From CAYGWP01 sp964353455 (GTDB lineage: Bacteria > Planctomycetota > Phycisphaerae > FEN-1346): a DNA stretch of 11,015 nt. Shown here piece by piece: positions 6,196-11,015 of this stretch (position 1 is its first letter; every line of letters starts with the position of its first letter). The notes under the pieces are model-generated. The model saw only the letters and a program-made list of their open reading frames with translations. It was not told the origin of the DNA and ran no database searches. The stretch lies in assembly GCA_964353455.1 (NCBI GenBank), contig CAYGWP010000082.1, positions 1 to 11,015 of the forward strand. The letters run 5' to 3'. A program made the position numbers and the translations under genes.

Positions 6196-9171
6196 ATGAT
6201 GAAACCACCAACGCCTACTCGTTATTTGGCCTGGCTGCTCGGCCTGTGCGGTGCGATGGCGGCCGCCAGCGGGCTTGCGCCCCCCTGTCCGGGCCAGGAA
6301 CAGTTGACTCCCGACGAGGCGAACCGCCTCATGCCGCGGTTCGAGATCTTCGAGCGAGACGGGCAGCGGCTGAAGCAGTTCTACAACGACGACGGCAGCC
6401 CCATGGGCGAACCGCTGCCGCTCGAGGGGCGCGCGACGCGGGTGGTCGGCGCGGGGCACCCCGTCCTCCAGCGCAAGACGGCCGATGGCAGGATGCAGAA
6501 GTTTTCGCTCGACCGGCCGCCTTACATTCCGTTCCTGGCGTTCAAGGAATCCGAGTACCAGTGGCTGCGGGGGGCGCTGCCGCTGCGGCGCGACCTGAAC
6601 CTTCCGAACCGCCATCCCATGGCCGGGCCGTTCGCGAGCGAGGACGTGCGGCCGTGGGACCTGGACCTGAAGAACGGCCAGCCACCGCTCGAGGCCGAAC
6701 TGCGGCGGCGCGGCCAGACGTTCGACAATTACCTGGCGACGGCGATCACGACAGCGGGGCCACTACGCGAGCCGTCCAACCAGCAGGCCGGCGAGCACGC
6801 CGTCCGCTATGCCCTCTTCGCCGACTACTACCGCCAGTTCCAGCGCGACCCCCAGCAGCGCGACGACTACGCCCGCAAGGCCATCCTGATTCTCCTGCGG
6901 ATCGCCGAGGTTTACGCCAAATGGCCCACGCTGGGAGGCAACCCGCAGCCGGTCGATAACGGCGCGCCGGGCGTCCCCCAGCCGCCGGCCCGCTGTGCGT
7001 TTGGTCCCTGGATCGACCGCCCGAACCAGTTCAAGAAAGACCTCTGGGCCCCGGCCGTTTACGCCGAAGCCTACGACCGGCTGTACAACTCACCCGTGTG
7101 GCAGACCGTCAGTCGCGCCAAGGGTTTTGACGTGCGCTGCAAGGTCGAGGAGGACCTGCTGCACTACATCCTCTGGTCTTATGCCCGCTTCACGGGCTTC
7201 TGGGGTAACAACCGCGACCGCAACGCCACCGCGCCGCTGCTGGAGTGGGCCGTCCGGCTCGACGACCCGTTGCTGTATCACTACGCGGTCCAGGAACTGG
7301 TAGAATTCGCCGACGAGGCGTACTTCGCAGACGGCACGTACTGGGAAGTGGCCGCCGGCTACACGCAGTTCGTCACCGTGCCGAAACTGGGCGAGGTCAA
7401 GAGCGTCCCGCCCTACGCGCCCCCGCCCGGGTGGCAGGATTTTTACGGGCGTCAGCCGATCGGCCCCGAGCGGCTGGCTGCGGCGTATCGTAGGTATCTC
7501 CGCTCTTCCGAGGCGCTGCGGCGGATTCGCATGCCCGACGGCCGCTTCTACTCCATCAACGAATCCGGCTGGTTCAAGGGTGCGTGGGCCGAATGGGGCC
7601 AGTACGCCGGCGCCGCGTTTCAGCAGGCGGATGCCGCTCCCGATGCCTCGAAGGCCGAACTGCGCACGTGGGACGGTCAGGCGGTGCTCGGACGCGGGCG
7701 CGGCCGCGGACAGGTGCAGGCACACCTGAACTTCAAGAACCACCCGTCGCCGCACGTGCACGACGATTCGTTCTCGCTGCACTACTTCGCCAAGGGGCAG
7801 GAACTGATTGCCGACAACAGTTACGTTACCGGCGACGGCTGGTGCCGCGGCTACTCGCGGTCGGCCGAGGATCATCCGCGGGTCGTCGTTTATCCGACGG
7901 AGGCCGTGGGCAAGGCGAGTGCCGCCGGTGCCGGCTCCGCTGCCCAGTACGTCGGCGGCAAGGCGCGGCCCGTGATGCCGATCACACAGACGGTCTGGTC
8001 GCCCGACCCGCCGGTCCAGGCGACGGAAGTTTTCCAGGGGGCCACGCGCCGCACGATCGTGCTCGTGCCCACGGTCGGCGACAACACGTACCTGGTTGAC
8101 GTTTACCGCGTGGCGGAAGCCGGGCGCCAGGAGTGGTCGATCTACGGCCCGTCGCAGCATGACGTCCGCATCGTGCCCGGCCTCGCCCTGGGGCCCGAAG
8201 ACCCCGCCACGCGCGCCAGCGGCCCGACCGACGACCGGTTCGTTCACGTCCGCAGCGCGGCGACCGATGAGACGTTCACGTTTGACATCGTCACGCCCGA
8301 GTTGGGCTTGTTCGCCACATCGGCCGATGAGGTCAAGGAAGGCAACCCGCCCGGCAACCGCATCCGTCGCGGCTGCCTGCGGACGACGCTGGTCGGCTCG
8401 CCGGGCACCGTCGTGCGGCTGGGCCTGACCCCGAACGCCCGCCAGTACGAACAACAAGGCCCGCAGCCGCGGGCGGCCCGCAAGGACCAGATTCGTGTCT
8501 GCCGCACGGGGCCGGGGACCGTTTTCATTGCCGTCCACGAACCGTATGAGTTCGGCGTCGATCAGCCGCGCATCGAATCGGTGCGCCTCTTGTCCGGCGG
8601 GCGCACGCCGCAAGACACCATCGTGCTGGAGATCCTCGTGGCCGGCCGCACCGATATCGTGATGCTCGGTCTGGATCGCGACGCCCATTACGCTGGCAGC
8701 GGCATCGAGGCGCGAGGCCGGCTGGCGTTTGCCGCCCTGCGCAACGGTCGGCCGGAAATCCTGCACCTGGTTGACGGCGACCTGCTGCGCGCGGGCGAGC
8801 AGGCCGTACGGGCCAACCGTGCGTACGCGGGCGAGGTCGTCGGCATCCTCCGCCGCGATGCCGGCGACGCCGTCAACGCTTTTGTGGTGGACCAGCCGCT
8901 ACCGTCGGACCTGCAACTGCCCGGCCGCTGGCTGACCATCGAACTGGGCGATGGCGTCCTGCACCGCTTCCCAATCAGCGAGGTGCGCCGCGACGCAGGC
9001 CGCACGTGGCTGGTCGTGGGCGACGAAGAACCGGGCCTGGCCCTGGAGACCGGCGCTGGCAAAGCGCCGCAAGACCGCGTCCGCTACACCCACTACCTCT
9101 GGCGTCCCCATGCCTGCGTCCTCGGGCCGTTGCGATTCCGTGTCACGGACCAGGCGACGTACCAGCGGTGA
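6196..9171 (+). CDS. Heparinase II/III family protein, probable polysaccharide lyase
   Basis: The product is 991 aa. The N-terminus has a hydrophobic stretch (RYLAWLLGLCGAMAAASGLA) consistent with Sec export. Residues about 150-470 form a helix-rich region with YAEAYDRLY, WGNNRDRNATAPLLEW and DGTYWEVAAGYTQF, as in the alpha/alpha toroid of heparinase-type lyases. The sandwich domain begins near residue 510 and carries HPSPHVHDDSFSLHYFAKGQ (H520 and H522, D523, D524), the family's H-x-H-x-D motif before the KGxELIxD strand; the usual DPG is ADN here. Lyases of this fold cleave uronic-acid polysaccharides by beta-elimination; substrate and activity are inferred. The C-terminal part (about 770-991) is unassigned and makes the protein longer than many family members. 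The start is uncertain: GGAG lies 15 nt upstream, and ATG 6199 is equally possible. The 105-bp gap after the GH36-like gene shows no clear terminator, so co-transcription is plausible. Confidence 0.82.
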   Translation: MMKPPTPTRYLAWLLGLCGAMAAASGLAPPCPGQEQLTPDEANRLMPRFEIFERDGQRLKQFYNDDGSPMGEPLPLEGRATRVVGAGHPVLQRKTADGRMQKFSLDRPPYIPFLAFKESEYQWLRGALPLRRDLNLPNRHPMAGPFASEDVRPWDLDLKNGQPPLEAELRRRGQTFDNYLATAITTAGPLREPSNQQAGEHAVRYALFADYYRQFQRDPQQRDDYARKAILILLRIAEVYAKWPTLGGNPQPVDNGAPGVPQPPARCAFGPWIDRPNQFKKDLWAPAVYAEAYDRLYNSPVWQTVSRAKGFDVRCKVEEDLLHYILWSYARFTGFWGNNRDRNATAPLLEWAVRLDDPLLYHYAVQELVEFADEAYFADGTYWEVAAGYTQFVTVPKLGEVKSVPPYAPPPGWQDFYGRQPIGPERLAAAYRRYLRSSEALRRIRMPDGRFYSINESGWFKGAWAEWGQYAGAAFQQADAAPDASKAELRTWDGQAVLGRGRGRGQVQAHLNFKNHPSPHVHDDSFSLHYFAKGQELIADNSYVTGDGWCRGYSRSAEDHPRVVVYPTEAVGKASAAGAGSAAQYVGGKARPVMPITQTVWSPDPPVQATEVFQGATRRTIVLVPTVGDNTYLVDVYRVAEAGRQEWSIYGPSQHDVRIVPGLALGPEDPATRASGPTDDRFVHVRSAATDETFTFDIVTPELGLFATSADEVKEGNPPGNRIRRGCLRTTLVGSPGTVVRLGLTPNARQYEQQGPQPRAARKDQIRVCRTGPGTVFIAVHEPYEFGVDQPRIESVRLLSGGRTPQDTIVLEILVAGRTDIVMLGLDRDAHYAGSGIEARGRLAFAALRNGRPEILHLVDGDLLRAGEQAVRANRAYAGEVVGILRRDAGDAVNAFVVDQPLPSDLQLPGRWLTIELGDGVLHRFPISEVRRDAGRTWLVVGDEEPGLALETGAGKAPQDRVRYTHYLWRPHACVLGPLRFRVTDQATYQR

Positions 9172-9190
9172 GGCCTCGGCCGGGTCGCGA

Positions 9191-9210
9191 GTCATTCTGA
9201 GCGAGGAATC
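9191..9210 (+). repeat. Copy of a dispersed GTCATTCTGAGCGA-type repeat
   Basis: GTCATTCTGAGCGAGGAATC resembles a short repeat (GTCATTCTGAGCGAAG...GAATC) that I recall from many environmental bacterial genomes, often mistranslated as VILSEAK. Here it reads VILSEES in one frame. The family link is from memory; its function is unknown. Confidence 0.5.
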
Positions 9211-9221
9211 ACGGGATCCGA

Positions 9222-9253
9222 CCCGCCCGCCCTCAGTCTTGGCGGGCGGCGGG
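9222..9253. repeat. GC-rich palindrome, copy 1 of the 9-nt-loop family
   Basis: The stem is GCCCGCC (9225-9231) and GGCGGGC (9241-9247) around loop CTCAGTCTT. Positions 9225-9253 are the exact reverse complement of 10554-10582 (29 bp). It could act as a weak transcription stop after the heparinase-like gene, but no T tract follows. Confidence 0.75.
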
Positions 9254-9363
9254 GCTCAAGAAAGGGTGAGAGTCTCCGGAGCAAGTCACCGTGTTCAAAT
9301 CGGTGGGTGTGGCCGTGCCACCCATAAATTGGCGCTTAGAGGCTGTTTCAGAACCGGCTTCTT

Positions 9364-9388
9364 GTGGCACAGCCGCCCCCGGCTGTGC
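9364..9388 (+). repeat. Hairpin unit of the GTGGCACAGCCG type
   Basis: The 9-bp stem GCACAGCCG (9367-9375) and CGGCTGTGC (9380-9388) encloses CCCC. It matches the units at 231-292 except for one loop base, although the host element has different ends. Confidence 0.8.
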
Positions 9389-9404
9389 ATCTTTTCAGCC
9401 ACTT

Positions 9405-9429
9405 GCACGCCCGAGGGCGGGCGTGCCAC
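9405..9429 (-). repeat. Hairpin unit, inverted, variant stem
   Basis: On the - strand it reads GTGGCACGCCCG, loop CCCT, then CGGGCGTGC. The stem differs from that at 9364-9388 at two positions, both compensated on the other arm. Confidence 0.8.
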
Positions 9430-9469
9430 AGTTCTGAAACAGCCTCTTAACGGAGCGCTACTGCTGGCC

Positions 9470-9474
9470 GGAGG
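9470..9474 (+). promoter_or_regulatory. Shine-Dalgarno GGAGG deciding the EamA start
   Basis: GGAGG ends 8 nt before GTG 9483 but only 2 nt before GTG 9477, so 9483 is the better start. Confidence 0.65.
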
Positions 9475-9482
9475 CGGTGAGT

Positions 9483-10337
9483 GTGAAACGGGTTCTTCTG
9501 GCGGCGCTCCTGGTCGGGGTCACGGCGATCTGGGGCTGGACGTTCGTGGTCGTGAAGGACGCCACCGCGGGGTATGGCGTCGTCGGATTCCTGGCCATCC
9601 GGTTTGCGATTGCGGCCGCTGCGCTCTTTCCCATCTGCCTGAAGCGGGCGACGTGGCGGACGCTGCGGGCGGGGGCCGCGATTGGTGTGGCGATGGCCGC
9701 AGGTTACCTGCTCCAGACGTTCGGCTTACAGTACACTACGCCGACCAACTCGGGTCTCATCACGGGCCTCCTCGTGGTGTTCGCGCCGATCAGCGCCAAG
9801 GCGTTCTTCCGCGTCCGCCTGGGTTGGGCGCTTCTCGTCTCCGTGGTAATCTGCCTGATCGGCCTCGCGCTTCTGACCGGGCAGATGCCGGGGGAACTCA
9901 GGGTCGGCGACTTCCTGACGCTGGGGTGCGCCGCCGCGTTCGGGCTGCACATCGCGCTCTTGTCGCGCTACGCCCGCGATCACGACGCCCTGGTCTTGGC
10001 GCTCGGGCAGATGCTGGCGGCGGCCGTGCTCTTCGGCGCGGCCTGGCCGTTCGTCGAGCCGATGGCCCTGCCCTCCGGGGAGGTCTGGCTCAGCCTGCTC
10101 CTGGTGGGCGTCGTGGCGTCGGCGCTTGCTTTCTACATTCAGACGTTCGTGCAGCAGCGCCTCTCGGCAGCCGGCACGGCGGTCATCCTGACGATGGAGC
10201 CGGTCTTTGCAGTCCTCTTCGGGTACGCTCTGGCGGGGGACAGGCTGACTGCCATCCAGGTTGCCGGCGCGGCGTGTGTCCTCGCCGCCCAGGTGTTGGC
10301 AGCGACTTGGGGGCTGCGGCGCCGCGACGAAGCCTAG
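9483..10337 (+). CDS. EamA/DMT-superfamily membrane transporter
   Basis: The product is 284 aa from GTG 9483, chosen by GGAGG spacing; GTG 9477 would add two residues. The protein is almost wholly hydrophobic, with about ten membrane segments in two EamA repeats. The first begins LLVGVTAIWGWTFVVVKDA and includes YTTPTNSGLITGLLVVFAPI. The second ends with FYIQTFVQQRLSAAGTAVIL, then TMEPVFAVLFGYALAGDRLT and a final helix, followed by the basic tail LRRRDEA. Short basic loops (LKRATWRT, FFRVRL) suit inner-membrane topology. EamA proteins typically export small metabolites such as amino acids or their derivatives; the substrate here cannot be told. It lies between two repeat clusters, with no sign of co-transcription with the glycan genes, and seems unrelated to them in function. 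Confidence 0.93.
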   Translation: MKRVLLAALLVGVTAIWGWTFVVVKDATAGYGVVGFLAIRFAIAAAALFPICLKRATWRTLRAGAAIGVAMAAGYLLQTFGLQYTTPTNSGLITGLLVVFAPISAKAFFRVRLGWALLVSVVICLIGLALLTGQMPGELRVGDFLTLGCAAAFGLHIALLSRYARDHDALVLALGQMLAAAVLFGAAWPFVEPMALPSGEVWLSLLLVGVVASALAFYIQTFVQQRLSAAGTAVILTMEPVFAVLFGYALAGDRLTAIQVAGAACVLAAQVLAATWGLRRRDEA

Positions 10338-10361
10338 CACGTTTCGCGATTGCCCGTATCG

Positions 10362-10453
10362 CATGTGTGCCCCGCCCTACGGACTGGCGGGCGAAGACAC
10401 CATGTGGCTCGTCCCACGGCCCGCCAAGACTAAGGGCGGGCGTGGCACACATG
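10362..10453. repeat. 92-bp inverted-repeat element carrying two GC-rich palindromes
   Basis: The ends CATGTGTGCC (10362-10371) and GGCACACATG (10444-10453) are perfect 10-bp inverted repeats. The left arm holds the palindrome CCCGCC / GGCGGG with loop CTACGGACT (10371-10391). The right arm holds GCCCGCC / GGCGGGC with loop AAGACTAAG (10419-10441). No target duplication is evident. It starts 24 bp after the EamA stop and could fold into a transcript-end structure, though no T tract follows. Confidence 0.65.
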
Positions 10454-10494
10454 TTGCGCTGCGAGCAAGCGTGAACTGCTGAAGGCGAAAGGAA

Positions 10495-10523
10495 TTGACA
10501 CCCCGCGCGGCGTGGGGTACATA
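10495..10523 (+). promoter_or_regulatory. Sigma70-like promoter with a dyad in its spacer
   Basis: A perfect TTGACA (10495-10500) is followed after 17 nt by TACATA (10518-10523), a weak -10 box (3 of 6). The spacer and its edges form a 19-bp dyad, ACCCCGCG-CGG-CGTGGGGT (10500-10518), with one G-T mismatch. It lies about 100 bp before the DUF2341 gene. The dyad may be an operator, a hairpin or chance. Confidence 0.45.
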
Positions 10524-10553
10524 GAGTCCGGGGGCCGAGTTCCTGGCCCGCCA

Positions 10554-10582
10554 CCCGCCGCCCGCCAAGACTGAGGGCGGGC
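10554..10582. repeat. GC-rich palindrome, copy 4, in the leader of the DUF2341 gene
   Basis: GCCCGCC (10560-10566), loop AAGACTGAG, and GGCGGGC (10576-10582) form a 7-bp GC stem about 40 nt before the start codon and between the predicted promoter and the gene. It is the exact inverted copy of 9225-9253. Confidence 0.75.
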
Positions 10583-10609
10583 TTCGCGCCTTACGCTGGG
10601 GTCTGAAGA

Positions 10610-10614
10610 GGAGG
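10610..10614 (+). promoter_or_regulatory. Shine-Dalgarno GGAGG deciding the DUF2341 gene start
   Basis: GGAGG lies 7 nt before ATG 10622 but only 1 nt before ATG 10616, so the second ATG is preferred. Confidence 0.7.
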
Positions 10615-10621
10615 AATGGAT

Positions 10622-11015
10622 ATGAAGGCCAATTGGGTGCTCATCGCGGTTCTTACGGCCCTGTTGCTGGCGGTGCCGGCGCGGCCGGGCGCTGCGGAGG
10701 ACAAGGCCGCCACGGCCTCCGCTCAATATCACGGCTGGCAGCATACAGGTTCCCTGTACATCCTGACGACTCCCGACGGCGCCAATCTGCCGGCATCGGC
10801 ATCGGAGGACGGATTCCCGTTGCTGGTGCGGCTGCACAAGGACTTCTTCAACTTCAGCCAGGCCAAGGCCCGGGGAGAGGACATCCGTTTCTCCACGAGT
10901 ACGGGCACGCCCCTGGCGTATCAGGTTGAGGAGTGGGACGCGGCAAACGGAACGGCCAGTATCTGGGTGAGAATCCCCACGATTAAGGGCAACGCGCGGC
11001 AGGAGATCAGGCTGT
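10622..11015 (+). CDS. Secreted DUF2341-domain protein, N-terminal part
   Basis: The gene runs off the window after 131 residues, still open. The start ATG 10622 is chosen by GGAGG spacing. A Sec signal peptide (MKANWVLIAVLTALLLAVPA) would be cleaved near GAA-ED. From about residue 60 the sequence fits DUF2341: GFPLLVRLHKDFFNFSQAKA, then GEDIRFSTSTGTPLAYQVEE and WDAANGTASIWVRIPTIKG. DUF2341 is a beta-rich domain found in large exported proteins of planctomycetes and relatives, often beside LamG/concanavalin-like or Ig-like modules. Its function is undefined; surface display or glycan binding is a guess. The gene has its own predicted promoter and a hairpin in its leader. The rest of the protein cannot be described. 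Confidence 0.85.
   Translation, partial: MKANWVLIAVLTALLLAVPARPGAAEDKAATASAQYHGWQHTGSLYILTTPDGANLPASASEDGFPLLVRLHKDFFNFSQAKARGEDIRFSTSTGTPLAYQVEEWDAANGTASIWVRIPTIKGNARQEIRL

Larger units (their letters stand above)
9172..9338. other. Repeat-rich intergenic stretch
   Basis: This non-coding gap after the heparinase-like gene holds a VILSE-type repeat (9191-9210), a GC-rich palindrome (9222-9253), and about 80 bp (9256-9335) with small inverted repeats (GGTGA/TCACC, CACCG/CGGTG, TGGC/GCCA) but no identified RNA family. Confidence 0.5.
9339..9446. mobile_element. 108-bp MITE-like element with perfect 16-bp inverted ends
   Basis: GAGGCTGTTTCAGAAC (9339-9354) and its exact reverse complement (9431-9446) bound the element. 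TTA lies directly outside each end (9336-9338 and 9447-9449), a probable 3-bp target duplication. Ends beginning GAG with a TNA duplication are typical of the IS1031 group of the IS5 family, so a trans-mobilised IS5-type derivative is a reasonable guess. Inside are two hairpin units facing each other: 9364-9388 (stem GCACAGCCG, loop CCCC) and, inverted, 9405-9429 (stem GCACGCCCG, loop AGGG on the + strand). No coding sequence is present. It sits 30 bp upstream of the EamA start region, where it could affect that gene's transcription. Confidence 0.82.

Noticed and set aside
7090..8766. 558-aa open frame on the - strand
   Set aside because: It is antisense to the heparinase-like gene, is Arg/Ala/Gly-rich and has no recognisable motif.
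9281..9330. Possible tRNA 3' half around GTTCAAATC (9293-9301)
   Set aside because: The flanking bases do not pair as a T arm with a 7-nt loop, and no anticodon or D arm could be drawn.
203..9446. CRISPR array from the recurring hairpin units
   Set aside because: The units are adjacent tandem copies or inverted pairs inside inverted-repeat elements, with no regular unique spacers and no cas genes.
8951..10474. 507-aa + strand open frame crossing the gap and the EamA gene
   Set aside because: It runs through repeats and out of frame with both neighbouring genes; its VILSEES segment is the mistranslated dispersed repeat.

Overview
The window is GC-rich DNA, roughly two-thirds G+C by eye. Its gene content suggests the Planctomycetota or a relative: Tat-exported sulfatase, exported GH36-like protein, heparinase II/III-like protein, DUF2341 protein, and dispersed palindromic repeats built on a GTGGCACAGCCG-type unit. 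That placement is inference from gene families and repeats, not from a marker gene. All intact genes lie on the + strand.

Layout. (1) 1-609 is the 3' part of an NHL-repeat (beta-propeller) gene split by a 158-bp element at 203-360. The element has terminal inverted repeats and a CTAT target duplication, and deleting it plus one CTAT restores one continuous reading frame. (2) 606-1871 overlaps that gene by 4 bp and encodes a secreted protein with about seven repeats. (3) 1872-2302 holds a decayed transposase fragment on the - strand and a plausible promoter. (4) 2303-9171 is a three-gene block for glycan breakdown: a Tat-exported sulfatase, a Tat-exported GH36/raffinose-synthase-like protein that overlaps or abuts it, and a 991-aa heparinase II/III-like protein. 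(5) 9172-9476 is a repeat-rich gap with a second short inverted-repeat element (9339-9446) that has perfect 16-bp ends. (6) 9483-10337 encodes an EamA/DMT membrane transporter. (7) 10338-10621 holds more palindromes, a sigma70-like promoter with a dyad in its spacer, and a 5'-leader hairpin. (8) 10622 to the end is the start of a secreted DUF2341 protein that runs off the window.

The sulfatase would remove sulfate esters, the heparinase-like protein would cleave or bind a uronic-acid polysaccharide, and the GH36-like protein would act on alpha-galactoside-like linkages. Together they suggest use of a sulfated glycan outside the cytoplasm; the substrate cannot be read from the sequence.

The most unusual signal is the repeat system. 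Five hairpin units in two separate inverted-repeat elements share a GTGGC lead and a CCCT/CCCC loop, while their stems differ by paired, compensating substitutions. A second palindrome family, with a 9-nt loop, lies around the EamA and DUF2341 genes.
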